A stretch of DNA of 64,000 bases from a bacterium (GCA_029945625.1 JAQSCW010000035.1:64657-128656), one strand, 5' to 3'. Counted from the first letter of the stretch, positions 18,080 through 27,926 are shown. Numbers and translations: made by a program. Notes: a model not told the origin generated them from the sequence alone.

Positions 18080-19522
18080 ATGCAACATCTTAAAAATTAC
18101 ATCAATGGGGAATTGATCGTTCCCGTATCAGCATCTTACCTCGACAACTATTGTCCCTCCACCGGGAAAGTATATTCTCATATTCCCGACAGTGATGAAA
18201 GGGACGTAGAACTTGCTTATGCAGCCGCTAAATCTGCTTTTGAATCGTGGAGCCTCACGCCAAAAGAAAAGAGATCACAGTATCTATTGAGAATTGCAGC
18301 GTTGATTGAGAAGAATTTAGACAGGTTGGCGCTTGCCGAAAGCACCGATAACGGGAAACCGCTCAAGCTTGCTAAAACCATCGACATTCCAAGGGCGGCA
18401 GCTAATTTTCATTTTTATGGCACAGCTATTTTGCATCATGCATCTACCGCGCATAGCATGGAAGGCACTGCCATCAACTATACCCTGCATCAGCCTGTGG
18501 GTGTGGCGGGATGCATTTCACCTTGGAACCTTCCGCTCTATTTATTTAGTTGGAAAATAGCGCCTGCCTTGGCTGCCGGATGCACCGTGGTAGCTAAACC
18601 TTCAGAAATAACTCCCATGACGGCATTTTTATTATCGGAGATTTGTATTGAAGCCGGCTTGCCTGCCGGTGTGCTCAACATTGTTCATGGCTTAGGTGCC
18701 AAAGTAGGCAACGCCATTGTAAGTCACAAAGACATTCCCCTCATTTCTTTTACGGGAGGCACCGCCACCGGAAAACACATTGCCTCTGTGGCCGCACCCA
18801 TGTTTAAGAAACTTTCGCTTGAACTGGGTGGCAAAAATCCTAATATTATTTTTGCTGATTGCGATTACGAAAAGATGCTTTCCACTACCATGCTTTCTTC
18901 CTTTGCAAATCAGGGTCAGATTTGTTTGTGCGGTTCACGTATTTTTGTGGAAAGGAAAATCTACGACAAATTCAGAACCGATTTTGTAAAGAAAACGAAG
19001 GCTCTCGTGATTGGTGACCCCCTTAATGAAAAAACAAAAATTGGTGCCGTGGTGTCGAAACCGCACATGGAAAAAATTCTCAGCTACCTAGAGCTGGCGA
19101 AAAAAGAAGGTGGCGCTATTTTATGCGGAGGAAAACAAGTTCATCTAAGTGGCGAATTCGCGGACGGATATTTTCTTGAACCCGCCGTGGTGGAAGGACT
19201 TTCATTCGACTGCCGCACCAATCAGGAAGAAATCTTTGGACCGGTTGTTACCATCACACCTTTTGATACGGAGGAAGAAGCCTTGATGATGGCGAACTCC
19301 ACCATGTATGGTTTGGCGAGCATACTCTGGACCCAAGACCTCACCCGCGCTCACAGAATGGCAAATAATATTCATGCAGGAATCGTGTGGATCAATTGTT
19401 GGTTGTTGCGGGATCTTAGAACTCCCTTTGGAGGCGTGAAAGCAAGTGGCGTTGGACGTGAAGGTGGATTTGAAGCACTTGACTTCTTTACGGAGCCGAA
19501 AAACGTGTGCATCAAATTGTAA
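18080..19522 (+). CDS. Aldehyde dehydrogenase (ALDH8 / 2-aminomuconic semialdehyde dehydrogenase-like)
   Basis: 480 residues, full length for NAD(P)-dependent aldehyde dehydrogenase. Motifs: SPWNLPL with N150, SFTGGTATGKHI for cofactor binding, general base E249 in LELGGKNPN, and nucleophile C282 in NQGQICLCGSRIFV. The C-terminal block NCWLLRDLRTPFGGVKASGVGREGG and FFTE resembles the ALDH8 / 2-hydroxymuconate or 2-aminomuconate semialdehyde dehydrogenase branch. No kynurenine or catechol-cleavage genes are in the window, so the physiological substrate remains open. The J-domain gene starts 56 bp downstream. Confidence 0.88.
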   Translation: MQHLKNYINGELIVPVSASYLDNYCPSTGKVYSHIPDSDERDVELAYAAAKSAFESWSLTPKEKRSQYLLRIAALIEKNLDRLALAESTDNGKPLKLAKTIDIPRAAANFHFYGTAILHHASTAHSMEGTAINYTLHQPVGVAGCISPWNLPLYLFSWKIAPALAAGCTVVAKPSEITPMTAFLLSEICIEAGLPAGVLNIVHGLGAKVGNAIVSHKDIPLISFTGGTATGKHIASVAAPMFKKLSLELGGKNPNIIFADCDYEKMLSTTMLSSFANQGQICLCGSRIFVERKIYDKFRTDFVKKTKALVIGDPLNEKTKIGAVVSKPHMEKILSYLELAKKEGGAILCGGKQVHLSGEFADGYFLEPAVVEGLSFDCRTNQEEIFGPVVTITPFDTEEEALMMANSTMYGLASILWTQDLTRAHRMANNIHAGIVWINCWLLRDLRTPFGGVKASGVGREGGFEALDFFTEPKNVCIKL

Positions 19523-19577
19523 TAGACAGGGATTAAACAAGATCCTGACCTACATACTTTCAAAGTCAATTCGTCAC

Positions 19578-20498
19578 GTGGTCAATTACTACGATATATT
19601 GGGCCTGCCAACTACTGCGGGAATCACCGAGATCAAGGCCGCGTTCCGTCATTTGGCAAAATTGTATCACCCCGACATTAATCCGCAGGGTAAAGAACAA
19701 TTTTCAAAAATATTAAAGGCCTACGAAACACTTTCCGACTCCCGCCTGAAACTTGTCTACGATCAAAAACTTAATTCACCTTATTCACAACGTGCTGAAA
19801 AAGAAAAAACGAAGCCGGGGGCTAAGAATTGGCGCTTCGATGAACGGGAACTCAAACGGCGTCAGTATTACAACGAACACATTAAACAGTACGAAAAAAA
19901 AACAACGAAACAATCTTCAGCAGTTGAACAAAAGGCAAACTATAACGAATTTAAATATATTTTGTTCGCCACGCCTCTGGCAGTTATCTTATTTTTGGGC
20001 ATCATGTCTGTCACTTCCCCGAGAAAGTCCAATCATAATACTTCCAGCGATCAAAAAGTGGAAAACACTGCTTTCCTAAAAACAACGTCTGATCTCAAAC
20101 TTGGGGACGCTCCCTATACCGACTATTTTGGCACTGAATTGTATGATACCTCTCAAAAACAAACCTTGAGAATAAAAAATTTGACGGGTTTGGATGTGGT
20201 GGTTTGCCTGTTTAAAGAAACTGTTTTTGTGCGAAATTTCTTTATTGCAAACAACTACTCGGCCGAAGTCTCACAACTACCCCCCGAAGCCCTTACTCTT
20301 AATTATTCAAGCGGCTTGTATTTTGATTCTTCCCGAAAACTCAACAAAGGCACCCTGAGTGGATCATTCACGAGGAATTCGCGTTTTTACAAAAGCAACC
20401 GGCCTATAGCTTTTAGCTCAATTAATGAACTAACTTTACTGCCGGGAGTAAATCAGGGCTTTAGCCCAGTAAATGAATTTGAATTTTTTAGAAAATAG
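19578..20498 (+). CDS. Membrane-anchored J-domain (DnaJ-like) protein
   Basis: 306 residues from GTG 19578; the frame extends upstream into the dehydrogenase gene but the J domain begins at this codon (VVNYYDILGLP). The J domain spans 1-65 with HPD at 31-33 (LYHPDINPQG). A charged, helical linker leads to one transmembrane helix (about 127-146, YILFATPLAVILFLGIMSV) and a beta-rich C-terminal domain (about 165-306) that would lie outside the cytoplasm. J proteins stimulate DnaK-type chaperones; the anchored form suggests recruitment to the inner membrane. It is 2 bp ahead of the epimerase gene. Confidence 0.85.
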   Translation: MVNYYDILGLPTTAGITEIKAAFRHLAKLYHPDINPQGKEQFSKILKAYETLSDSRLKLVYDQKLNSPYSQRAEKEKTKPGAKNWRFDERELKRRQYYNEHIKQYEKKTTKQSSAVEQKANYNEFKYILFATPLAVILFLGIMSVTSPRKSNHNTSSDQKVENTAFLKTTSDLKLGDAPYTDYFGTELYDTSQKQTLRIKNLTGLDVVVCLFKETVFVRNFFIANNYSAEVSQLPPEALTLNYSSGLYFDSSRKLNKGTLSGSFTRNSRFYKSNRPIAFSSINELTLLPGVNQGFSPVNEFEFFRK

Positions 20499-20500
20499 AT

Positions 20501-20905
20501 ATGATTAGAAAAATTGAACACATAGGCATTGCTGTAAAAAATATTCAGGAGAGTAATGTTCTATTTCAAAAACTTTTCGGAAAAGCGCATTACAAAATAG
20601 AAACAGTAACTAGCGAGGGCGTTAACACTTCCTTTTTTATGTTAGGAGATACTAAAATAGAATTACTAGAGGCCACAAAACCCGAAAGCGCCATCGCAAA
20701 ATTTATTGAAAAGAAAGGGGAGGGCATCCATCATATTGCTTATGAAGTAGATAATATTGACGACGAAATGGCGCGCTTAAAACTTGAGGGTTTTGAATTG
20801 ATAAACAAAGAACCCAAAGACGGGGCCGATAACAAACGAATTTGTTTTCTCCACCCTAAAACCACTAACGGTATTTTGGTGGAATTGTGTGAAGAGAAAA
20901 AATGA
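20501..20905 (+). CDS. mce: Methylmalonyl-CoA epimerase
   Basis: 134 residues, normal length. A VOC-fold metalloenzyme that interconverts (R)- and (S)-methylmalonyl-CoA between propionyl-CoA carboxylase and methylmalonyl-CoA mutase. Both family halves are evident: IEHIGIAVKNI with metal ligand H7, and GIHHIAYEVDNI with H77/H78, with E128 in ILVELC near the end. It begins 2 bp after the J-domain gene, so the two are cotranscribed, though no functional link is apparent. A biotin carboxylase with a long C-terminus at 56 kb may belong to the same propionyl-CoA route. Confidence 0.93.
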   Translation: MIRKIEHIGIAVKNIQESNVLFQKLFGKAHYKIETVTSEGVNTSFFMLGDTKIELLEATKPESAIAKFIEKKGEGIHHIAYEVDNIDDEMARLKLEGFELINKEPKDGADNKRICFLHPKTTNGILVELCEEKK

Positions 20906-21024
20906 ACTGAAACTGTTATTTGACGGCATGACGATTGGGAAAGTTGGCTTAATCTACAGTAGGTCACTCCTATTATCACCGAATTGGAGAAGTCAAGGAA
21001 TTTCGGAATACTGTCATGCTTGTT

Positions 21025-21756
21025 TCACCCAAAATCCTTCAACTTATTCCAAATGCTGCTGCTGAAATTTAGTGCAAAGGCAAATGTGAAATAAATCGTC
21101 ATGCCCGAATTAAAAATAAGTAAATGAAAAAATGCGGCCGCCCGATAACCGCACCAATAATTTGCTTTGGCATCCAGGGTAATAAATTCGGTGGGCAGCG
21201 AAAGTGTAAGTATTAAGGTGAACAAAATAATTGAACCCGCTAATGTTTCGAAACTCCGCAAAGGGAGGTATTTCAATTGCCTGTGCCATTTCAATTCTTT
21301 TCCCCAGCTGTGAATGAGGTAATAATTTTGGTGATTTGTGCCCACAAACAAACTACTCTGCTCAAATTCACCTTTTTTTAAAAAAGTTTTATGAGGTGCA
21401 AGGATCCTAAATTCATTTAGTTCCTTTTTGAATTGATTATTGAGCGATTTAATTTTTAAGATCGCTTCATATGGAATGTCCTGTTTAAAGAATTTAGATT
21501 CCAGAAACTTAAGGCGGTGTGCAACTGCCACCTGTTTTAATGCTAATTCGGAGTACACGAATTCAGAACCTACCTCTTCCTCGTCCAAAAATCTGAACGA
21601 TTGGTTATACTTACCAAGGTGCTCAAGGATCTTATTCTCTGCAAACAGATCGTTATTTAAAATTCGTTTGACCTCAGCTAAAATTTGTTCATCGGTCCCA
21701 CGACTTTTTTTCCTTGAATGATTAAGCTGCTTCGAAATATCAATTCTATTAAACAT
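21025..21756 (-). CDS. Hypothetical protein with C-terminal transmembrane helices
   Basis: 243 residues. The N-terminal ~170 are charged and mainly helical (GTDEQILAEVKRIL, VGSEFVYSELALKQ); two or three hydrophobic segments occupy the last 75 residues (TLAGSIILFTLILTLSL, YRAAAFFHLLIF, YFTFAFALNF). Not recognised. It starts 30 bp after the B12 radical SAM gene on the same strand and so could be the third gene of that minus-strand unit. Confidence 0.65.
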   Translation of the reverse strand: MFNRIDISKQLNHSRKKSRGTDEQILAEVKRILNNDLFAENKILEHLGKYNQSFRFLDEEEVGSEFVYSELALKQVAVAHRLKFLESKFFKQDIPYEAILKIKSLNNQFKKELNEFRILAPHKTFLKKGEFEQSSLFVGTNHQNYYLIHSWGKELKWHRQLKYLPLRSFETLAGSIILFTLILTLSLPTEFITLDAKANYWCGYRAAAFFHLLIFNSGMTIYFTFAFALNFSSSIWNKLKDFG

Positions 21757-21785
21757 TGTTTATCTTTGTTGGCCCCTCTCCGCTC

Positions 21786-23258
21786 TTAACTTTTTGGCCT
21801 CCTACTCGGGATTACGTCTAGTAACAATTCCGGAGATTTTTTGTTTAGTTTCCTTTTCAAAATCTGTTGCTTTATATAATAATACGGCGCGAGAGCCAAT
21901 CGTCTTTTAAAATTCCTTCTTTTGAAAGCCTCCAATAGTTGACCGCTGCGAAACCTATAATGCACAAAGCGTTGAAGGTCTCTGTAAAACTGCGGCATAA
22001 AGGGCCCTTCGAACAGATGATGCAGGTCATTAGAATCGGTCCAGTTTTGTTTTTCATGCAACTGTGATTTTACTTGCTCGTAGAACTTGGTACCGGGCAG
22101 GGGATACGACACTGAAATACCGATATCGTGCGGTTGAAGCTTGTCGAGCATTCGTATTGTCATTTGAATATCCTCAGCCAGTTCTCCGGGATATCCAAAT
22201 TGCAGAAAAAAACAGGGGCTAATATGGTGCTGTTTTAATAAAAGAGTGGCCCTTTCAATCTGATCAATCTTTATCCCCTTTTCCATGGCATCCAGAATTT
22301 TTTGAGAACCGCTTTCTGCCCCCAGCCAAACTTCCTCACACCCCGATTCTTCCAAAAAACGGATGTTCTCGTCCTCCAGCAGCAGGTCGGCTCTTGACTG
22401 AATTTTATAACGGATTTCTATTTTTTCAACGGCCATGCACTCACTAAATTCCCGAAGCCAATTGGGTTTCAAACCAAAAATATCATCTGCAAACCAAATG
22501 TGCGTGAATTGAAACTTTCTCTGCAGCTCTTTAATTTCGTGGACAATACGCTGCGGCGAATGCGAGTTATAACGGTTGCCATACACCGGTTTCGCACACC
22601 AGTTGCACTTATAGGGACAACCTCTGGTGGTGACCAAATTGATTGAAAAATAACCATGACTCTTCATCCAAACTTTTCGGTAACTCTCAATATCCACCAG
22701 ATCCCAAGCCGGTGAGGGCAACTCATCAAGTTCTCTCTTCACTTCCCGCGGAAGGGTCTTTAGTATTTTTCCCTCGTACACATACGCCAAGCCTTTGACC
22801 CCCTCTCCACAAATACCTCGTGATTGATTCGCAGAATTAAGTAATTCGAGCAAGGTGTGTTCGGCCTCTCCAATAATAATGTAATCGGCGCCCTTCGAAA
22901 TATATTTTTCAAGATGATCTGTTGCGTCAGAACTGGAAACAACTACGGGGATACCAAGTGATTTTGCTATCTTTTGCATCTCAAAACAGGCCTCACGCAT
23001 ATTGGTAAGACACATTTTGGTTAAATAATTAAATGAGTCATCATATATCACTAACACATCGGGTTTAAAATCGAGGAGATGTGTCTCAATACCGGCAGGA
23101 GAAACAGAGAGTTGAAGATCTGCCAACTTTACTTCAAACCCGTTTTCGCGCAACAGAGCAGCCGCATATAGAGGTGCTAACGGTGGGTAGGGAGCGCCTG
23201 TTTTCAGTTGCTTCTTGTCAAAATGCAGGAAATAAGAGTGTGTGAACAGAACCTTCAT
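21786..23258 (-). CDS. B12-binding domain radical SAM protein
   Basis: 490 residues. An N-terminal cobalamin-binding-like Rossmann domain (1-150, PPLAPLYAAALLRENGFEV, ADYIIIGEAEHTLLEL) precedes a radical SAM domain with the 4Fe-4S triad C214xxxC218xxC221 in TTRGCPYKCNWCAKP. The GAESGSQKILDAMEKG block is typical of class B radical SAM methylase-like proteins. The C-terminus is basic. Such enzymes commonly methylate unactivated carbon or phosphorus or rearrange carbon skeletons; the substrate is unknown. It starts 1 bp after the stop of a nucleotidyltransferase gene, implying linked action. Confidence 0.88.
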   Translation of the reverse strand: MKVLFTHSYFLHFDKKQLKTGAPYPPLAPLYAAALLRENGFEVKLADLQLSVSPAGIETHLLDFKPDVLVIYDDSFNYLTKMCLTNMREACFEMQKIAKSLGIPVVVSSSDATDHLEKYISKGADYIIIGEAEHTLLELLNSANQSRGICGEGVKGLAYVYEGKILKTLPREVKRELDELPSPAWDLVDIESYRKVWMKSHGYFSINLVTTRGCPYKCNWCAKPVYGNRYNSHSPQRIVHEIKELQRKFQFTHIWFADDIFGLKPNWLREFSECMAVEKIEIRYKIQSRADLLLEDENIRFLEESGCEEVWLGAESGSQKILDAMEKGIKIDQIERATLLLKQHHISPCFFLQFGYPGELAEDIQMTIRMLDKLQPHDIGISVSYPLPGTKFYEQVKSQLHEKQNWTDSNDLHHLFEGPFMPQFYRDLQRFVHYRFRSGQLLEAFKRRNFKRRLALAPYYYIKQQILKRKLNKKSPELLLDVIPSRRPKS

Positions 23259-23259
23259 G

Positions 23260-24192
23260 TTAACTTAGCACTTTGATATTCTGAAGCCGATTTCCCATTT
23301 CACCTAAGACCTTCTTTTGAAACCCACCCGGATGGTGTTTGGATACGTTTTTCTTACTCCGAAAATTCAAATCAAAATCGTCAGTATTCAAATGTCTGAA
23401 TTTCTTTTTCCATACTGCGTAAGTAAGGTGAAAACAATAATCGTCAATTGCTGAACCAATCCTATTATTGAAGATAATCTCCACCCAACGGAAAAGGAAT
23501 TTCCTTGGTCGACTACTTCTAAGAAAAGACTCCCGATTATTTACTTTGTTGGGGAGAAATTCATCTGCCCAGGCGTTTGACTGAAGAAATTTCTCAAATA
23601 AGGCTTTGTTGCTGATGGGCTTAAGTGTCTTAATTTCACTGGCTACAAATATATTACGGTCGGGAATTTCCAAATTATCGGCATCCACAAAATAATTGAG
23701 ACAAAAATATTTTTTTGAATTCAACAAACATATCTTTTTAAATGCGATCAGAAAACTGCGGCAAAACCAGAGTCGGCCGGCACTGGTAATAATAAAATAG
23801 TCCACATCTCCCTCTTCATCTAAAAGTCCCTTGGAACAAGAACCTGAAATTGACACCGACTCAACATAGGGAAACCTGGAAATAAATAATGCAAACCGCC
23901 GAATAATTTTCTGTTTTCGTAGACAACGTTGCTCCGACCTGATCCGCCTTTTCACATCTTGCTCATGGGGAGATTTTATCGAATAATATCCCTGGTTTTC
24001 GAAAGCCAAACCCAATGATATAAGGTGTTGGAGTATGGGCATGATTTGATCGGTCCCCACTTTTACATTTGCGAAATCGCAAATCTCAGAAGGTTTCATG
24101 GGATAATGAAAAATATTAAAGTAGCAGATGCAACTATACACGGCGTGCTCTTCCCTCGTTAATCCAATAGTATCCCCCTGAGTTTCTTTCAT
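23260..24192 (-). CDS. Winged-helix plus nucleotidyltransferase-domain protein (paralogue 1)
   Basis: 310 residues. The N-terminal ~75 residues resemble a winged helix (AVYSCICYFNIFHYPMKPSEI). A minimal nucleotidyltransferase signature follows with exact GSx10DxD spacing (G117-S118, D129, D131; SGSCSKGLLDEEGDVDYF). The C-terminal block FDLNFRSKKNVSKHH (273-287) is shared with the 311-residue paralogue at 32305. The acidic pair suggests catalysis with metal and nucleotide, so it is probably active. First gene of the minus-strand unit with the B12 radical SAM gene. Substrate unknown; sugar, lipid or protein nucleotidylation are all possible. Confidence 0.75.
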   Translation of the reverse strand: MKETQGDTIGLTREEHAVYSCICYFNIFHYPMKPSEICDFANVKVGTDQIMPILQHLISLGLAFENQGYYSIKSPHEQDVKRRIRSEQRCLRKQKIIRRFALFISRFPYVESVSISGSCSKGLLDEEGDVDYFIITSAGRLWFCRSFLIAFKKICLLNSKKYFCLNYFVDADNLEIPDRNIFVASEIKTLKPISNKALFEKFLQSNAWADEFLPNKVNNRESFLRSSRPRKFLFRWVEIIFNNRIGSAIDDYCFHLTYAVWKKKFRHLNTDDFDLNFRSKKNVSKHHPGGFQKKVLGEMGNRLQNIKVLS

Positions 24193-24477
24193 AGTTATCC
24201 AATTTTAAAGTTAAGCCTTTTTTTCTTTTTAATTCAATACCTCTTTAAAATCACCTAGTAATTTTTTACGGAATGAAGTTAAAATCAGAAAAATAAACTG
24301 CCGTCTTTTTTCATCTCCATTCCTGTCCCCTCAATACAGGAGTGTCCCAAAACTGTAGTCACTTTTCTTCGAGGACGTTGCACAACATTTTTTTAAGCAC
24401 CAACAACTCGGGGAAAGTAAAAGAATATTTTTTCTATCTTTAAGTATTTAATCAAACCTTGCAACGAAAAAATACCT
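24193..24477. other. Divergent intergenic region between the nucleotidyltransferase and wzz-like genes
   Basis: 285 AT-rich bases between divergently transcribed genes, so it should carry promoters for both sides. No exact TAnnTTTG box was found; TATCTTTA near 24435 is a one-mismatch candidate for the plus-strand genes. No RNA gene seen. Confidence 0.4.
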
Positions 24478-25419
24478 ATGTTATCAGAAAAGGAACAGGT
24501 GTCGGATGCCACTCAATTTTGGCAGTTTTTACACAAACACTTTAAACAACTCCTAATTTATGCCATTGTTGGCGCTTTGATGGCCAGCATTATTACGCTT
24601 TTTATTCCCAAAGAATTTAAATCGTACGGCATCGTGTACCCACCTTCTTCTACTTCCTTCGAAAATAGCATTGATTTTCCAAATTTTGGCTATGACGTGG
24701 AGGCCGACCGTTTAATGCAGATTTTTGAATCGCGGGAAATAAGAGATTCGGTAGTTAAGAAGTTCGAGCTTGTAAAATATTTCGAAATTGACCGCGAATC
24801 ACCCGAATGGCATGATGAACTTTTGAAGAAATATTTTAAGAACATAAAATTTGAAAGGACTACCAGCATGGCTGTGCTTATTAGTGTGCGCACAAAAGAC
24901 CCCAACTTGTCGGCCAGCATAGTTAACTATATTATTAATTCGGCCGATGCTTTTCGTGAAAAACTCTACAAAAAGAACATTAACACGGCCTACGAAAATG
25001 CTCTGGAGGAATACACCACACAGAAATTGAAAGTGGACTCTGTCGAAGCCATATTGGTAGAAGAACTAAAACAAAACAAATTAAGCAGCTTGCTGATGCT
25101 CATTTCCGATGCGCAGATTTCCATCGATATCGATAAGCTCAATTCCCTAAATGCTGCCACAACTCACACAGCAATAGGGGGCCACATCATTGCCTTCAAA
25201 AGTATATACGATGTGTTGAGAGATTCCAGATCAAGGTTAATCCGGATCAAAAAAACCTATACCAATCCCATCCCCAAAATATACGTCATCAATTATGCCG
25301 AACCCTATTTCAAAAAAGTGTCCCCTTCATTCCTGGTCAATATCGCCATTGGCATATTACTTTCTTTAAGTGTTGCCGGTGTTATTTTATTGGTAAAGCA
25401 CAACCGTGAACACAGTTAG
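24478..25419 (+). CDS. Wzz/GumC-type polysaccharide chain-length determinant protein
   Basis: 313 residues. Two transmembrane helices, near 22-42 (LLIYAIVGALMASIITLFI) and 283-306 (FLVNIAIGILLSLSVAGVILLV), flank a periplasmic helical domain, which is the polysaccharide co-polymerase layout. The segment after the first helix (FKSYGIVYPPSST) resembles the usual YxSxAxLxP region. No tyrosine-kinase domain is fused. These proteins set the modal length of polymers made by Wzy. The stop overlaps the start of the O-antigen ligase-like gene by 14 bp, which supports a joint role. Confidence 0.8.
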   Translation: MLSEKEQVSDATQFWQFLHKHFKQLLIYAIVGALMASIITLFIPKEFKSYGIVYPPSSTSFENSIDFPNFGYDVEADRLMQIFESREIRDSVVKKFELVKYFEIDRESPEWHDELLKKYFKNIKFERTTSMAVLISVRTKDPNLSASIVNYIINSADAFREKLYKKNINTAYENALEEYTTQKLKVDSVEAILVEELKQNKLSSLLMLISDAQISIDIDKLNSLNAATTHTAIGGHIIAFKSIYDVLRDSRSRLIRIKKTYTNPIPKIYVINYAEPYFKKVSPSFLVNIAIGILLSLSVAGVILLVKHNREHS

Positions 25420-26866
25420 AGCGACAACATATACAAGCGCTAATTTTATACTTCACGGAGTTATTTTCTTGCTCTTAGTGTTTACGCTATTCGATCATTT
25501 TTTTGAACTTAATTATGAAACTTCAAATTTGCTGAACTTGTTGGCCCTTGCTGCTCTTGGCGTAATGGTACTTCGCTACAAGCAACTATTATTATACGGT
25601 CTTAGCTTTCTAATTCCTCTCTCCTTACAAATGAAAGTGGCGGGCAATTCGCAGATCAGTGTTCCCGCTGAGGTCATTTGTGTATTACTAACTGTATTCT
25701 TTAGTGTAAAGGTCCTTTTAGGTTACAAACCCGATCGCAAATTCTTAGTTCATCCCATTACGCTACTTATTCTGCTTGACCTTAGTTGGCTCTTAGTTAC
25801 CTCCTGTGCCAGTGAAATGCCGGCAGTTTCATTTAAGAGATTTATTATCCGACTGATCTATTATATCAGCTTCTATTATTTTTATTACGAATTGTTTAAA
25901 CAAGACCGCAAAAACATTAAAAGGATCTTTTTATTGCACGTAGTCGGGTTCCTCATCCCCATAGGGCTTGTAATCTATCAACAAGCGCTCATGAACTTTT
26001 CAATGGTAGGCTCACAAAGAACCAGCGCGCCTTTTTACTTCGATCATACGATTTTTGGGGCCGGTCTCGTTATTTTTGTCCCTTTTCTCATCCATTATTC
26101 AATGCACTCAAATTCACTCAAACAAACACTTTTTTATTGCGGCTTAGTAGTGATCTTTCTTCTTTCAACCTGGTTGTCTTATTCGCGCGCGGCATGGGTA
26201 AGTTTGGGAATAAGCATTATTTTCTTCAGCCTTGTAAAGTTGAAGATCAAAACAAAACACATCCTGATGGCCCTCACCTTTGGCGTCATTATCCTCATCC
26301 TGAGTGGTCCTAAGTTCAGCAGCTATTTTGCAGACAGTAAGCAGCTGAGTCATACCAACGATGTTACCATGCATCTCAAATCGGTATCGAACGTAAACAC
26401 CGATGCCTCTAACAAAGAAAGGATCAACCGATGGAAAAGTGCCCTAAGGATGTTTGCCGACAAACCCCTGTTTGGGTTTGGTCCGGGTACGTATCAGTTT
26501 TTCTACGGGCCCTACCAGCATCGCGATGAGCTCACACGAATCAGTACCTTTAGCGGAAACAAGGGGCATGCCCATTCTGAATATCTGAATTATCTGAGCG
26601 AAACAGGTCTTCCGGGATTGTTGATCTTTATCACTTTGGTGTTTTTTATTTTTTATCGAGGCATCCGCCTTATTAGAACTTCTGACGATCCAACTACTAA
26701 GGATCTTTCTCTTTTCCTCACCTGTGGTTTACTTACCTTTTTCATTCACGCTTTTTTTAATGGTTTTTTAGAATTTGATAAAATTGCCATGCCTGTTCTG
26801 AGTTCGGTGGCTGCCATTACTTTTCTCGATTTACAAACGAACTCCGGAACCGAAATCACCAAATGA
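25406..26866 (+). CDS. O-antigen ligase/polymerase family membrane protein
   Basis: 486 residues starting at GTG 25406, 14 bp inside the wzz-like gene. About eleven hydrophobic helices are visible. The Wzy_C/WaaL-type periplasmic loop lies around residues 290-400 (NRWKSALRMFADKPLFGFGPGTYQ, GHAHSEYLNYLSETGLPGLL); the His in HSEYL is the typical conserved residue. The protein either polymerises repeat units or ligates glycan to lipid A core or protein. With a chain-length protein beside it, a Wzy-like polymerase is favoured. Confidence 0.85.
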   Translation: MNTVRATTYTSANFILHGVIFLLLVFTLFDHFFELNYETSNLLNLLALAALGVMVLRYKQLLLYGLSFLIPLSLQMKVAGNSQISVPAEVICVLLTVFFSVKVLLGYKPDRKFLVHPITLLILLDLSWLLVTSCASEMPAVSFKRFIIRLIYYISFYYFYYELFKQDRKNIKRIFLLHVVGFLIPIGLVIYQQALMNFSMVGSQRTSAPFYFDHTIFGAGLVIFVPFLIHYSMHSNSLKQTLFYCGLVVIFLLSTWLSYSRAAWVSLGISIIFFSLVKLKIKTKHILMALTFGVIILILSGPKFSSYFADSKQLSHTNDVTMHLKSVSNVNTDASNKERINRWKSALRMFADKPLFGFGPGTYQFFYGPYQHRDELTRISTFSGNKGHAHSEYLNYLSETGLPGLLIFITLVFFIFYRGIRLIRTSDDPTTKDLSLFLTCGLLTFFIHAFFNGFLEFDKIAMPVLSSVAAITFLDLQTNSGTEITK

Positions 26867-26878
26867 TGATGTGTTGAC

Positions 26879-27919
26879 ATGCTTGTAATTGTAACGCCGG
26901 GATTTCCCGAAAATGAAAATGACAGTACCTGCCTCCCGGCTATTCAGCAGTTTGTTTTAGCGCTAAAACAACTCTACCCGGCTAACCAACTCATCATTGT
27001 TTCTTTTCAGTACCCATTTATAAAAACAGAATACCACTGGCATGGCGTAAAGGTGGTCTCACTTGGTGGCAAAAATCGTTCGGGGATTTTACGCGTGCTC
27101 ACCTGGTTCAAAGCCTTCATTGTATTAAAAAAGATACACAAAAGGCATCCCATCAGAGGTATACTTAGTTTGTGGCTCAGCGAATGTTCTTTCGTTTCAT
27201 CCTTGTTTTCAAAACGGTATCACGTGCTACACTATATGTGGCTTCAGGGTCAAGATGCTAAAAAAGAGAACCACTACATTAAGAGGATCCGCCCCAAAGC
27301 AGATCAGGTGATCGCCATTTCAGATTTTAGTCGCAATGAATTTTATAAGAACCACGGTCAAATGCCTTTTATGATTGCCGAGAACGGAATAGACCCACTG
27401 ATTTTTCCTGCGCTTAATATCGGTCACCGGAACCTCGACATTTTAGGAGTTGGCTCACTCATTCCTGTGAAAAATTACGCACTTTTTGTAGAGATCATTG
27501 CTGAGATAAAAAAACAGGGAACTGAATTGAAAGTAGTGATTGCAGGTGCAGGTGAAGGAGAAACAGAACTAAGAAAATTAATTAATACGCTTGGATTGGA
27601 AACAACCATCACACTATCGGGCGCCCTGCCGCATTCTGAAATTTTGGAATTGATGGCTAAAAGCAACGTTTTTTTACATACTTCTCTTTACGAAGGAAAT
27701 TCCACTGTATTGATTGAGGCACTCTATAGTGGCTGCCGCGTAATCAGCACTCAGGCACTGTGCCAAGGTCCGGTAAAAAACCTATTTGTTAGCAACGCTA
27801 AAAACGACTTGATTCTCAAAACTAGAAGCGCAGTAAGTGCGGCAAATGAAACGCCTGAACGGGTTCTTTTCAATTCAATGGCGGCAACGGCTCAAAAGAT
27901 AATTGGCCTCTATCTATAA
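26879..27919 (+). CDS. Glycosyltransferase family 4 protein
   Basis: 346 residues, GT-B fold. The N-terminal domain begins MLVIVTPGFPENEND and the nucleotide-sugar domain shows ENGIDPLIF, LGVGSLIPVKNYALFVEII, AGAGEGETELRKL and the EX7E motif EGNSTVLIEAL. Retaining GT4 enzymes add a hexose or similar sugar to a growing glycan. It follows the polymerase gene by 12 bp, completing a three-gene plus-strand polysaccharide unit. Confidence 0.88.
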   Translation: MLVIVTPGFPENENDSTCLPAIQQFVLALKQLYPANQLIIVSFQYPFIKTEYHWHGVKVVSLGGKNRSGILRVLTWFKAFIVLKKIHKRHPIRGILSLWLSECSFVSSLFSKRYHVLHYMWLQGQDAKKENHYIKRIRPKADQVIAISDFSRNEFYKNHGQMPFMIAENGIDPLIFPALNIGHRNLDILGVGSLIPVKNYALFVEIIAEIKKQGTELKVVIAGAGEGETELRKLINTLGLETTITLSGALPHSEILELMAKSNVFLHTSLYEGNSTVLIEALYSGCRVISTQALCQGPVKNLFVSNAKNDLILKTRSAVSAANETPERVLFNSMAATAQKIIGLYL

Positions 27920-27926
27920 TCACCAC

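Noticed and set aside
21760-21767. TATCTTTG on the plus strand, matching the -7 consensus
   Set aside because: No plus-strand gene follows; it lies between two minus-strand genes.
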